The notes under the pieces: model-generated
The model's database searches: none
Seen by the model: the letters and a program-made list of their open reading frames with translations, nothing else
What the model was told of the DNA's origin: nothing
Shown: positions 1 through 12,235 of the stretch, one piece after another
Layout of the letters: each line of letters begins with the position of its first letter
Numbering within the stretch: position 1 is the first letter of the stretch
Position numbers and translations under genes: made by a program
Source of the DNA: Sipunculus nudus
Taxonomy: Eukaryota > Annelida > Sipuncula > Golfingiida > Sipunculidae
DNA: 64,000 nt
NCBI GenBank assembly: GCA_026874595.1
Contig: CM049315.1
Span: forward strand, 69,511,916-69,575,915
Reading direction: 5' to 3'

Positions 1-840
1 ACCCAAGCTCTCATTGGTGTAATTCTTTGCCTTATACCAGAACGGGTGTTATCAGAACAATGAGAGCGGATGCTGCATGTTTAAAATTTGGGCTGGAGGC
101 ACAATGCAATACCACGCTCTCAGTGTTTTTATACAATTCATTGTTCTATGCGCTCCCTGGTGTTCCTGCCCAGAGAACCTTGCAATAGAAAGAAGCGGTT
201 ACACGAAACGTTATCTTGGACGACTGTAGTGTATAACCGCTGCGCGAAGAGCGTTTTGATATTCGTCGTTCAAACACAAGGCTCAAGTGAGGAAACAAAT
301 GCTTGTTCCTTTTGAAGGAAGGCCTAATATATATTATTATTTGTAGAAATTCCGACTGGACGGCAGCCACTAAGTGTTCAGCATATTTGCGTTGATTATC
401 GTTTCATTCAGGCGACATATGTTAGAATAAATAGTTTATTCAAAAATACACCAAGTCTATCGCGCATATCATTTATTAAAACAGTTGGCGGTAAAGTTTG
501 CCAGTAAAATATGAAGTTTGTGTTCGCACCTGACCACGGCAGGTTTCTGTGCATGCCAAACTTGATGATTCATTGATTGATAATCATTATTTCCTCTAAA
601 TAATTCACAAAGTAACAGTCAAAATGTGAATATTAATATAATGTATATATTTTGTACAGGGATACAGTGCTAAAGCCCAACACATTATAGTCTTCATTTC
701 CTCTTTAATATTAAAAGCTAAAACATATTAAAAATTAAGAAAAGCCTTAATATATCGGTGAAAAAAGGTAGCTTCAAGTAAGTTATTAAAAGTTCATATG
801 ACAGTGCAAAACTTTATAACACTTGATTTACATTTGACAC
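1..840. other. Non-coding, repeat-derived flank
   Basis: No gene is recognisable. About 350-640 holds text (ending in a TTTCCTCTAAATAA-type stretch followed by a CACAAAGTAACA-like motif) that recurs at about 13,085-13,210 and 54,110-54,400, so this looks like the distal end of the dispersed R1 unit described below. The short open frames on both strands are not related to anything I recognise and have no splice-site support. Confidence 0.5.
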
Positions 841-1110
841 TAAATCTAATCCCAGCCATTATCAATTTATTTGATAATAACGTCCGCTAAGAGCGTATGC
901 GTTCATTCCCGTTCGTGTGTGGTTGTGTGTGATAGTTCACAACATAACTCACGACACCCTGAATGGAATTTCATGAAACTGTCAGGGCATTTCGAAAATG
1001 GGCCAATGAAGTATCGATTGAATTTTGGTGTGGATCCGGAACATGATCCAGATCCAGGAACGTCATCAAATATTATTTACAAATGTAAAATCACTTATGG
1101 ATGAATAAAC
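841..1110 (+). repeat. Dispersed repeat R1, core, copy 1
   Basis: The block starts near TTTGATAATAACGTCCGC and runs through CGTTCATTCCCGTTCG, AACATAACTCACGAC and TGAATTTTGGTGTGGAT. The same order of motifs is found at 52,180-52,420 (close match) and, more diverged, at 38,069-38,320. I see no conserved reading frame, so I call it a dispersed repeat. The wording of the core resembles repeats I associate with bivalve genomes; that is recollection, not a search result. Confidence 0.75.
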
Positions 1111-4100
1111 CTGGAAATATTGGTTGAATAAGTGAATGGCAGAGGCCTGCATTCATTTAATACTTATAAAAGGAATTCGGTTCACGTCTGTTCGCAATGT
1201 TCTCTAAAACCGCGTTGTGTACAATACTGTGTCATACATCATTTTAAAGGTTATTATCCCCGCAGTGACATAGGCGATATGAGAATAAATAATTTTAAAT
1301 GTACATATAATCTTTAGTGATTTTTTCGGTTTTAATTACTTGCACGGAGATTAGAATGAGCACAACCCAACTGCCTTCGGCAATGACTGGAATGCATGCA
1401 TCGTGGTCTCTCAACCTCAAACACTACTATTTTTTATATGAATAACGCTTGCTTTCAGTGAGGGATTTTAGCCTGTCGGGCCTTGCATTTGAACGAGGCT
1501 CTCACCCACATGCGTGGTCAGTAAAGAGAAAAACACATGTTTCTCGCTTTATGAAATGGAGAGTTCAACCCAGAAGGATTAACCTAACAAAACCGAATTC
1601 AAGGTCCTAATTTCAGGAACAGACGTGGGGTGGGGTGGAGTGGTGTCGGGGGTTTCAGCCCTCAAAATTTGTCTGATACGATGAAAAAAAAAGTTGTGGT
1701 GGCTGAAAATGGGATACGGACCCTCTGAATGGAGTTTCGTTTCTGCTACTTACGAGGTATGCATATTTCTGTTTCTTTCTTCAGGAACAATTTCCTTGCA
1801 ACGTACATTTAATAAATCTTTCATGTGTTTCTCACATAAATCTAATCTTTATACGTCCAACGATAGAATCCAGTCAAATATCATCGAAAACCTGGATGCC
1901 CCCGCGTCTCATTCCGGTTCTCAATGTAAACATCATCACTGACCAGGTCTTCAAGGTAAACAAACCGCGGTATGAATTTCTTACCACGAGGACAACCCCC
2001 AAAATAACTGTAAAAATATTTTACATATCTTATTGAGACAGTTTCCCACTGAAAACCTATATTTTCTGTTAACTTTTGAAATAAAAAATGAGCCAACATT
2101 CCACATCTCAGTTAATATATCTCCCCAACCCCGGTTATTAGCCCGGTATACCGGGTTTTTCAGCTAGTTAGATATAAAATGCAGATTTCTTGTTTCAACT
2201 GAATTTTGTTCATCTATTTTGCAAACAGATTGTTACACTGGGGTTTCAAAATGTGTTGGAAGATTTATGATATACCATTATTCCGAAGGTAACCAAAGGT
2301 AAAAAATGTCTGTCACATTTGTTTGAGATATTTTAAAACTGAAATCTGTAGATACATTGACCCATGACGAATCTCAATCAGACACAGGGGGCAGGAAATT
2401 AACATCCCAGAGTCTGACATCAATATTGACATGGTGTTCACGAGCAGCTGTGGCGCTGAAACTGACATGGTGTGAATTGTCGATTTCAATTGCCTTGACA
2501 CACCTGTATGCACTTACAATCAAGGTGAACTCAAAATATCGTCTCGCAAACATGAATGTGAAGAATTCCTTAAAATAATCAAGAATATCAAAGAACAAAT
2601 ACACCGACATTTAGTTTTGCATAACCAAACATTACATCATTTATTTTTTTTTATTCGAAACGCTGGGATAATTATCCGAGAATACAACGAATGGTTGTTT
2701 TGAGTATAGGGATATGATAAATACATGGTCAATATTCATCCGTGTATTTCCTTTTAAATTTCCCCTCCAACAAAGATAAAAAAAATATCATCGTCTGATA
2801 TACGATAGTTTTTATTCAGCATTTTACACAAATAATAATAACAATCACTCTTTGAAAATATGGGCAAATTAATTGATAGCGAAATAGTATATGGTGTGGT
2901 ATGATTATGCTTGTATGTTACATCTGTAGCGTAAGCACTAGCTTGATGTTTTGCAAAGCTCTAATTTGAATTCACGGTTTCTTTCCATTTGATTGTTGAG
3001 GATGCGCTATATCTAACAAAATAAAAAAAAAAAAATAAAAAAAAAAACGTATTGTGAAAAGTTCCATTAGCACCGAACACACAAGGTGACAGTAGAGGTA
3101 TCATCGCTCGATTTTTTATACCCGACCGAGGAGGCTCATTCGAAGGTAAACCAAAAAGGTGGTCCGAGACCACACACATACCTCCGCAAGAAAATATATT
3201 GAATCTGATGCAAGTTCAGAAGAATATACATACCAGTTCATGAACTCTGTGGTCCAATCAAAGGTCAGTTCTGTGGGCCAGCACGAAGTCCTAATACCAG
3301 TGTTGTCTCATGTCATGTGATCTGATAATCTCGTTGCTCTCACAACCATCTCATAATATTAATTAACGTTACTTATTTAAATAAAACATTTTATATCAAA
3401 ATTTAAGAGATGTCTGCCTAAACATCCATAAATTTTCATGAAAAATTCAGATTGCTTTTTCAGTAAAGTTGCTAACCAATCAACAACTTTTAAATATACA
3501 ACAGCTGCTCGTGCGAACGGATTAGTAATTGGTGCGCACGGATAAGTATTTCGTGCGCACGGATTTCATAATTTGTGCGTTTTGGTCGGTAATTCGTGCG
3601 CACCGATAAATTAATATTTGTTGTCTCCCGGGATATGTAGGTTATAGTGACATTACTCAAAAGGCTTCTTTTCTAACTAGCGGACAGGCTTGGGTCAAGT
3701 GCAGGGGGTGTGTACTTCATTACAACTACACGTTCTTCAGCTTTTGACAAATACAAGTCAAATTACAAGTACATAAATTTTTAGGTGTACTTGAGTACAA
3801 GTACCAGGACAAGAGTCTGTACTTAAGTACAAATTCAAGTACTGCCATCATTTAATTCATTGAGGTAAAGAAAAACGCACGAAATGTTCTGAATGTTATT
3901 TTATTATGTATAATGAACATTGTATATATCTTGATTGTGCTCTGGGAATGAAACAGGTTGCCGCATTTGGATTCTGTGAGAACATTCTGAAGGTTAAAGA
4001 TCAAGCTGCTAAACAATGCAGTAAAAATACAAACTTGACTCTGTACTCTAACTAATGTTTGCAAGCAATTTATACTGTGTAGCAAACACATATCAAACTA

Positions 4101-4600
4101 ACCAAAACAAACATAAGTAGACGAAATATACATGTCTAACTAGGTATGCCATCTGTGATGTGTTTATGACATTTATAAAGGCATCTTAAAACCTGCATAT
4201 AATGACGGTGTGTAGTCAATGATATATTTTACTTCAAAATGTAGAGTCGTGAAAAAATAGTTTATGTATAAATGTCCAAATAGAGTTAAACAAATAAAAA
4301 ACAACACTTTGAATGTTATGATTTTTTTTTGTAGCAGAAGCGGACATTTTTACACCTTTTGGAAATGGCAAAGACATTTGAATGAAAGGTAAATGATTAT
4401 TTTGTAAATTTTGAGAAAACCGCTTTTTAAATTAAAATCGCCACTAAGTGTTCAAAATTTTATTTTTTTTTGGTTTCACCGTTTATCTATGACTAAGGCA
4501 GCAGATTTGAATATACAGTAAATTATTCGAACAAACATAAAAAGTTCATCATGTATATCACCTATTAAAGAAAGTCGATAACGTTCACCAGTGAGCTTGT
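1111..4600 (+). repeat. Extended R1 unit, non-coding
   Basis: No gene. Several stretches match the 52.4-54.26 kb region in the same order: 2,160-2,260 with 52,470-52,560, 2,340-2,600 with 52,640-52,900 (CACACCTGTATGCACTTACA shared), 2,690-2,830 with 53,150-53,300, and 4,440-4,600 with 54,110-54,270 (ACGTTCACCAGT shared). This indicates an old duplication of a multi-kilobase unit, with local insertions. A small tandem repeat with GTGCGCACGGAT units lies at about 3,505-3,610. A stretch rich in AAGTACA lies at 3,705-3,845. Confidence 0.6.
3505..3612. repeat. Short tandem repeat, GTGCGCACGGAT units
   Basis: About four imperfect units of roughly 26 bp containing GTGCGCACGGAT or a close variant, separated by AT-rich spacers. 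This CpG-containing patch stands out from its AT-rich surroundings. No function is apparent. Confidence 0.6.
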
Positions 4601-4603
4601 CAT

Positions 4604-6014
4604 AATTAGCTATATGACTGATAGGACATAAAAAGCGATATAACTGATAGGACATAAAAAGTGATATGACTGATAGGACATAAAAAGTGATAAAAGCGAT
4701 AAGACTGATAATACATAAAAAGTGATATGACTGAAAGGACATAAAAAGCGATATGGCTGATAGGACATAAAAAGCAATATGACTGATAGAACATAAAAAG
4801 TGATATGACTTATAGGACATTAAAAGTGATATGACTGATAGGACATAAAAAGTGATATGACTGATAGGACATAAAAGTGATATGACTGAAAGGACATAAA
4901 AAGTGATATGACTGATAGGACATAAAAAGTGATAAAAGCGATATGACTGATAGGACATAAAAAGCGATATGACTGATATGACATAAAAGTGATATGACTG
5001 ATAAGACATAAAAAGCAATATGACTGATAGAACATAAAAAGTGATATGACTTATAGGACATAAAAAGTAATATGACTGATAGGACATGAAAAGCGATATG
5101 ACTGATAGGACATAAAAAGCGATATGACTGATAGGACATAAAAAGTGATATGACTGATATGACATAAAAAGTGATATGACTGATAGGACATAAAAAGTGA
5201 TATGACTGATAGGACATAAAAAGCAATATGACTGATAGGACATAAAAAAGTGATATGACTTATAGGACATTAAAAGTGATATGACTGATAGGACATAAAA
5301 AGTGATATGACTGATAGGACATAAAAGTGATATGACTGAAAGGACATAAAAAGTGATATGACTGATAGGACATAAAAAGTGATAAAAGCGATATGACTGA
5401 TAGGACATAAAAAGCGATATGACTGATAGAACATAAAAGTGATATGACTGACAAGACATAAAAAGCAATATGACTGATAGAACATAAAAAAGTGATATGA
5501 CTGATAGGACATAAAAAGTGATATGACTGATAGGACATAAAAAGCAATATGACTGATAGGACATAAAAAAGTGATATGACTTATAGGACATTAAAAGTGA
5601 TATGACTGATAGGACATAAAAAGTGATATGACTGATAGGACATAAAAGTGATATGACTGAAAGGACATAAAAAGTGATATGACTGATAGGACATAAAAAG
5701 TGATAAAAGCGATATGACTGATAGGACATAAAAAGCGATATGACTGATAGAACATAAAAAGTGATATGACTGATAGGACATAAAAAGCGATATGACTGAT
5801 AGGACATAAAAAGCGATATGACTGATAGGACATAAAAAAAGTGATATGACTGATATGACATAAAAAGTGATATGACTGATAGGACATAAAAAGTGATATG
5901 ACTGATAGGACATAAAAAGTTATATGACTGATACGACATAAAAAGCGATATGACTGATAGGACATAAAATGTGATATGACTGATAGGACATAAACAGTGA
6001 TATGACTTATAGGA
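4604..6014. repeat. 26-bp minisatellite with higher-order structure
   Basis: More than 50 units of GATATGACTGATAGGACATA plus AAAAGT (26 bp). Variants (GCGATA, CTTATAGGACATT, GAACATA, a short GTGATAAAAGCGAT unit) recur in a fixed order. One such block appears at about 4,808, 5,259 and 5,580, so the array also has a higher-order repeat with spacings near 451 and 321 bp. Because 26 is not a multiple of 3, three units (78 bp) encode a 26-residue period, and all three minus-strand frames are almost free of stops. The long open frame at 4,476-5,939 is a by-product of this and is not called as a gene. Confidence 0.95.
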
Positions 6015-6147
6015 CCCTCAGTGGATTCAGTCCCGGTGAATAATTAGCATGTCTGACTACTGAACAGACAAACAAGGAGTTGTTGGTTCGGCAATGGCGT
6101 AGACAGGTAGACAGACCTGGGGGGGCATGGTCATATATATATAATTA

Positions 6148-6190
<43 letters not shown>

Positions 6191-6300
6191 GAAAACAATA
6201 CAATCTCAGATATATTTACATATAACACAACATCATAACAATTTCCAATACACAAAAAAGCACAACATATAGCACAAAAGGAACAAATATACAGCACGAG
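6015..6300. other. Junction region with (TA)n
   Basis: No gene. After the minisatellite the sequence holds a (TA)n microsatellite at about 6,148-6,187, then AT-rich sequence leading into the 3' end of the minus-strand LINE remnant. Confidence 0.6.
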
Positions 6301-7390
6301 CGTAATATTATCACCTAATATCAGCTATTTGGCAAGTTTAGACAGGGCCACAACTCTTGAGTCTCAAGCAATTTATTGCCTTTCTTCGCTATCTCTATCT
6401 CTTTCTCATGATATCGTTTTACTTTATGCATAAATATTGTGACCTTTGGTTTTGTATCATGATACCTACCCTCATAAAGGTACTTCTTAACAACCAAAAT
6501 ACTGAAATTTATAATTTTGTTTAAATCTATATCTCTTATAATACCAAATATTTTTTTTTATATCTCGACTCCAATCTTTCGTTGTTGAAAACTTGCAATG
6601 ATTTTCTAATTCTTCCAAAAATTGTCTGCTTATTTCACACTCATATCAAACTCACAGTTTTTTATCGTTGGTAGTTATCTAGGGTAATTTATATACGGCT
6701 GTCCACTGACCGTCTTGTATAGCATTAATTTCTTCATGCTTTTGTTCACCTTTACCCATGTCCCTTGGGATGTTATTTTATAAAATTTTATACAACTGCT
6801 TTGAGGTAATCTTTGAGAGCTTTGTCCTGGAGTATTTCAGAATCCATTCATCATTGTTAGAACATTTAGCAGATTTTATAAACCTCAGTGTTTTCCATAC
6901 CTGACTAATTATACTTCTCGAAGACATGTAATTTTTCCCTTTAACTCCTCTATTCCTCCACTAGTAATTTCCATGGGATTTTATTTCCCTATAAATATTT
7001 TTTCACCCAATTTATCTTTTGGGCCTCAATCATACATTTTACATTAACCATTTTCTGTCCACCTTGTTCATATTCATCCATATAAATCCTCCTTCTTATC
7101 TGTCCTCCTTTTTTCTTTCCAGATAAATTTTAAAAAAAGCAAACGGTCATCTTCCCGCACATAATTTTCAGGTATATCTACTACTGATGCTACATATTGA
7201 TACTAAGAATAACCCAATGATTTTGCTAACATAATCCTTCTTTGAATCAAGCCAATTCTGAATTAATTCTGGTTAATTTTAAGGCCCGAAACTCTGAAAA
7301 AGGATTCAATCAGACTTAATAATTTGTTTGCAGATTCACCATATTTCATTATAGCTGTCAAATCAACTGCATACAATATAATCTTCAAGG
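6300..7390 (-). pseudogene. L1/Tx1-like LINE, 3' part of reverse transcriptase ORF (degraded)
   Basis: Read on the minus strand in shifting frames, this gives the second half of an L1-clade LINE ORF2. In order it has a mutated catalytic box at about 7,345-7,375 (YAVD, expected YADD), a following SLIESFFRVSG-like helix, LAKSLGY...VASVVDIPENYV at 7,150-7,240, LLFLKFIW at 7,125-7,150, a DEYEQGGQKM stretch at about 7,050-7,085, and a C-terminal cysteine-region remnant with NFWKN near 6,600. Stops and frameshifts are scattered throughout, so it is dead. The upstream part of the same ORF lies at 9,594-10,150. Assignment rests on recognisable family motifs; the exact clade (Tx1 versus other L1-like) is inference. 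Confidence 0.8.
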
Positions 7391-7663
7391 GCGTGCGCAG
7401 GATTTTAGCCTAGTGGGGGGGGGGGGGGGGCTCAAGGCCGCAAAAAAGGGGGGACAACCCCCCCCCCCTTCGGCCGAGACAGTGGACAGTCGAGGTATAA
7501 TCTATATACGTGCTCTCACCCCCCCCCCCCCTCCAATTGGATTCTGGATCGACCATAAATGACATTATTTATATTGCGAAATTGTGTGTGTGTGTGAGAG
7601 AGATAGAGAGAGATTAGAAGCCCCCCCCCCATTGCAACAGAATATTGCGCCCCTGCCACTATT
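7391..7663. mobile_element. MITE-like insertion with G/C homopolymers
   Basis: The LINE frame stops at about 7,390, where GGGCGTGCGCAGGATTTTAGCC is followed by a run of G, then runs of C, a GT/GA microsatellite, and an end reading ATATTGCGCCCCTG. Ends reading ...GCCCCTG also occur at about 10,785-10,800 and 63,675. This is typical of small, GGGG/CCCC-rich non-autonomous elements, but I could not define a clean terminal inverted repeat here. Confidence 0.45.
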
Positions 7664-9590
7664 AATTAATTAATTTTTGCCTATAAACCAGGTTAAAAAA
7701 CTATTCTTCTAAATCAATACATATATGCATACTCTACACAGACGCAAAAAACTAGGTAAGCTACTTGTTTTCCCAGGCTGTTCTTATGCTGTTCTGCATT
7801 GTGTTGTACATGAGAAGTGGCTTAAATTTTTGATCAAACTTTTCTACTGTCCTACTTCGCGTCAAGGGTGACAGTCACTGACAATTAGTAATATGTCTAT
7901 ATTCGATCATATTATTAAGATTAATAAACAATCAGTGATGTTTGAGTAGAAAGGATAAATTTTATTCAGTTTTCTGGAGATAATATGTTGACGCTCTGAA
8001 TGAGACTTTAAGCAGGGCCTCCGAGAGAAAATTTTCGAGGGGGTACAAAAGGTTTTAAACAGTATACTAAAGAATGTACTGTAACAGAGGAATGCATAGT
8101 TTTTCTCCATTTAATGCTTCGTATATTCTCATATATATATACATGTATATATATATATACTTAATCTACCCTGGTGAAATGAGCAAAAACTCGTATGGAG
8201 GTCCTAACAGGGATCCCTAAAACCTCAAGGAAGCAGCCTACCAGAGGTTACCCACACTACAGTCTGTGCCTCCCATCCTATATGTACTATCAACAAAAAT
8301 ACTGTCACAACAACGACAAAACTAATTAAAACTTGTAATAATAAAAAAATACAGGAACATAATAAGGGGTTAAAATAGTTAAAATAATGCCGCCACAGCC
8401 AAAGCGAATGCAGATGTGTCAGATTGTTACATACTTTGCCTGGTGTTAGATCAGCAGTGCAAGCTGTATGGAGGACTACTGTGATTCTGTGAAAACCTTT
8501 TTTTTCTTTTGATATACAATAGCTCAAGGTTTACATATATCAGCTTGCATCATGTTCCACCAAACAGATCAAAGGAACTGCCAAAGTTTTGTTTACTTTC
8601 TGGGGAAATTCGGGATGTATAATAAAAACGTTTAATATAAATAAAACCCGACATATATTTGCTCGTTTAAATTTGAATATTTATACACGCTTCCATACCT
8701 AGTAAAAGAATAAATTGAAAACAAACGGCATGTACTTCCGGAATGAAAGACTACGGACCATGGAAAATGAATGCAAATAAATATTTATTTTGGTTAATTT
8801 TTTCCATGCACGGGTCTGTTGTACTAAATAAAAGATTTACCATTCTGTTATACCGTAACTATTATGTGCCATCACTATGGAATTCTACATTCCCAATTAT
8901 TCTAAAAGGCCTTAAGAATTTCTGACCCATCCAGGCCCTTAGGACCCAACGGGTTAAAATCTGCATATATAAACTAGCTAATGCTATTAAAAGAAATGAG
9001 ACTTTAATTTGAGACTTCAACGTCAAGCCTGTTCTTGTGCCCTTGGAAAATTTTGGGCACGAGTACCCATAGGCCCTTCCGATCACATCTGATTAAAACT
9101 ATAAGCTACACGTGACTTTTTCGAGCTATTTCTTGTGGTTTATTCACTAGGCCCTTTAGGAAATTCCTTACCGGTACGGGTTCTTTAATTTACGCCCCTC
9201 AATTTCGATTAAATGCTTCGTAAATGACAAACGTAATGCGCATTGCTTTCGCCTTATATAGGACTGTCTTGTCCCATGACATGAATTATGCTTGAGCAGC
9301 AACTTTAAATGAGGATTTGGTGTGGTACATCATAGATACTAGAGGGTGTCATCCAATTCTGTTACTAAATTGTAACAGTTTTAACTAGGGCCTGGGACTA
9401 AAAATGCAATTTTGTGAGAATATTTTACAAAAGGCTTAGACTAGATCAGTTATATGTTATACATGAAGAGATATTATTGTAAAACGCCAGTTTTTAATCA
9501 GTACTCAGCTTTTCTCCTTTTTCAAGGATTGTTATAATCGACTATTTTTGAGATGGTGACATTTCCCCTACATGGTATAAATCGTTGAAT
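7664..9590. other. Unassigned sequence separating the two LINE halves
   Basis: No gene recognised. The stretch is AT-rich, with a short TATATA/ACATGTATA microsatellite at about 8,130-8,160. The 100-codon open frame on the minus strand at 8,225-8,527 is hydrophobic and low-complexity in part; nothing supports it as a gene. The stretch replaces roughly the middle of the LINE reverse transcriptase. Confidence 0.5.
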
Positions 9591-9593
9591 GAA

Positions 9594-10150
9594 TCAGCAT
9601 ACAATGGCTCCCACCTTTTTCCAAAAACATATATAACATTCTGTGTATAAACCATCATTTCCAGGGGATTTATTATTTTTCATGGATTTAACTGCCCTGT
9701 CACACTCATCTAAAGGAAGTAGACCTTCAAATATTATTTTTTGATCATCTGTAAGTTTAACCAGACTTGGGTTATTAAAAACCATTTGACCTTCAGATAA
9801 ATATTTTCTCGATATCTACTTTTGTACCTATTTTCAAAAAATGGTTTTACTGTTGATAGTATTTCGGTATTATCAGATATAGTGTCTTCAGAGTCCTGTG
9901 ATTTAAGTTTTATAATGTTTCTTTACTGCATTTCATTTCTCTATCTAATAAAAATACCTGGAACTTCTCACTCTCCATTCTCTCCATCTAACTCTGGCTA
10001 TAATAATTGTCGCTTCAGCCTTTTTAAGATCTGAACAGTTCAATGTATCTTTTAACTTGAAGGATTCTTCAGTATCTGTGTTTTCTCTCTCTAATATGTT
10101 ATTCTTGAGGGCAATTGATCAATAAGATCATTCACTTGCTTCTTAATGTT
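9594..10150 (-). pseudogene. L1/Tx1-like LINE, N-terminal part of reverse transcriptase (degraded)
   Basis: The minus strand at 9,594-9,785 is an open stretch with the fingers motif of LINE reverse transcriptases: LTDDQKIIFEGLLPLDEC, then AVKSMKNNKSPGNDGL and a YICFWKK-like segment (family consensus SMKNNKSPGxDG...EFYKFFW). Upstream, about 9,786-10,150 in broken frames gives RVRWREW...SSRYFY, IEK and a KPFFENRYKSR-like segment, matching the linker between endonuclease and reverse transcriptase in L1-like ORF2 proteins. It has the same orientation as the 6,300-7,390 piece and is plausibly the same insertion split later. Stops make it non-functional. Confidence 0.8.
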
Positions 10151-10279
10151 CTTTTAGTAAACTATGGCAAAACTGTAATCTGGTTAAACATTACCAGCAT
10201 AGCCCCGATCTGATCACCGATATTAAACCTCAGTAAACAGAACAAGATGAAATTCATTTTAAATAAATAGTACCAATTT

Positions 10280-10409
10280 TATCAAGCACGGAAAATGATG
10301 AAATAAACCAGGTGGGTTGTCGGAAGTTAACTGTAGAGATATATTTTTATCATCATTCACAGTGGCTCAATATTTCTTCCAGGGTGGGGGATGACTTTGC
10401 ATATACATG

Positions 10410-10460
<51 letters not shown>

Positions 10461-10800
10461 TTTCAGCGTCTTTGAGTGACATATTCAACTATATATAAAT
10501 ATATAAAATTATATAAAATATATATATAAATCATATTTAAAATAATTATAATTTTTTAGAAAATAAGTTATTTTGTAAATTCAAAGCAAGGTTTAGATAT
10601 CACATTTTTTAGTAATTTGATCCAAAGACTTTAATTCTATTTATTAATATATTTCATTTGCAATATCATAATATTATTCTCTGAAAAGTGGGTGGGGGGA
10701 TGATTACATTTACCATCCCCCCCCTCCCTTGCCAAAAAGTGGGGGGTAGACATAGCCCCCCCCCCCCTCCCCCGCCCCACCCCCTATATTGACGCCCCTG
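10280..10800. repeat. Direct repeat R2, copy 1
   Basis: It begins near TCAAGCACGGAAAATGATGA, passes a (TA)n tract, then TTTCAGCGTCTTTGAGTGAC and AT-rich sequence to ATGATTACATTTACCATCCC, and ends in C-rich sequence and TTGACGCCCCTGA. The second copy at 11,815-12,235 has the same order in the same orientation. G/C homopolymers near the end suggest a small mobile element. Confidence 0.75.
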
Positions 10801-11814
10801 ATCATTAGAGTCATTTCTTATTATGCTATGTGATGAAGATTATACGGCGGAATCAGGAAAAACACAGGAGAAAAACATACTTGTTTCAGTTCTTATTCTC
10901 TTAAACTGTGCAGTAGTATAAACGCTTGAAGTGCTATATGTCGCAGAAGTTTCTAGTATCAATAACTTTTTTTACAGCACTTTCAAGTCTGCTTATAGAT
11001 CTGAAGAAAACAAACTGTTATTGTATCTATTATTTCAGTCTTTATTATTAAATAATGAACAGATTCAATTTATCGACTCTGAAAATAAACAAACAATGTC
11101 CGAAAACATTGCACCCAAACTCCTCTTAGGTAGAGCTGCGGTCAGGGGCATTTATGCGTGTGGTCCCTGGCCGTTCGGCCTCTGGGTGATTCTTCAATCC
11201 AGGGCTTGGGCCACGTTTAAGCTGGTTTATCATTTCGGTCGCGCTCCGGCTTTGCCTTGTATTGCCACCAGGTGTCAATTCATTATTAGTTTCCCTCGGC
11301 GGAACACGGCTTTCTTCTGGTCATTATATGCAGCCTCAATCTGCGGTTGCGCCCTTTTCTTTTCTTTAGCTCATAATCTGCTTTTGTAAGGCCTTCGAAC
11401 ATTTTCATTCCGGCGCCTTCTACTCTGTTCAGCTGACTCTTTGCATTCTTCACTATTGTATTTCTATCAGTTTTTTTAGCAAATTTAGCAATTATTTGCC
11501 TGTGTTTGTTTGGTAGTCGTTATCTGATATCATCTTGATCATGACAGTGTACACTGCAACATGATTTAGAATGGAACTAGTATTTAAGTCTAGAAGAAAT
11601 AACATTGTTTATGAACAAATTAATGAATCCACAACTAAATGAATAAACCAAAAAATAGATAAATGATAAATCACTCGAAAAAAAATAATATCAAGAACCA
11701 TAAAAAAATAATAAACGGGTAAAATCAAAATGATAAAAATTATATTCCTTATCAACCTGCAGCTATGCAGAAAATGAAATGCTACTCTCTTTACAAAACT
11801 TTATTAAGAGGGTT
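10801..11814. other. Spacer between R2 copies, with a GC-richer coding-like patch
   Basis: At 11,130-11,440 base composition shifts to clearly higher GC. The minus strand there reads as charged, coding-like peptide in two frames (KKRAQPQIEAAYNDQKKAVF and, one frame over, MKMFEGLTKADYELKKRK). I do not recognise the family. The plus-strand open frame at 10,931-11,389 covers the same DNA but looks like the shadow, being rich in Cys, Trp and Phe. Most likely a fragment of a broken mobile-element ORF. Confidence 0.35.
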
Positions 11815-11850
11815 TTATCAAGCACGGAAAATGATGAAATAATACCCCAT

Positions 11851-11923
<73 letters not shown>

Positions 11924-12235
11924 CAGCGTCTTTGAGTGACATATTAAACTATTTATAAATATATAAAATTATATAATATATATATAAATCATATTTAAAA
12001 TAATCATAATGTTTTAGAAAATAAGTTATTTTGTAAATTCTAAGCAAGGTTCAGATATAACATTTTTTTTAATTGATCCAAAGACTTTAATTCTATTTAT
12101 TAATGTATTTCATTTGAAATATCATAATATTATTCTCTGAAAAGTGGGTTGGGGAGGGGGATGATTACATTTACCATCCCCCCTTGCTAAAAAGTGCCCC
12201 CCTCCCCCGCCCCCACAGAATTTTCTTGTCATCTA
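11815..12235. repeat. Direct repeat R2, copy 2
   Basis: Second copy of R2. It starts with the same TCAAGCACGGAAAATGATGA and a longer (TA)n tract at about 11,853-11,908, then TTTCAGCGTCTTTGAGTGAC and the same downstream text to ATGATTACATTTACCATCCC. Confidence 0.75.

Noticed and set aside
4476..5939. 487-codon open frame on the minus strand
   Set aside because: Entirely the by-product of the 26-bp minisatellite; all three frames are open and the codons follow the DNA period.
10931..11389. 152-codon plus-strand open frame
   Set aside because: Half AT-rich non-coding text; in the GC-rich half the opposite strand looks more protein-like.
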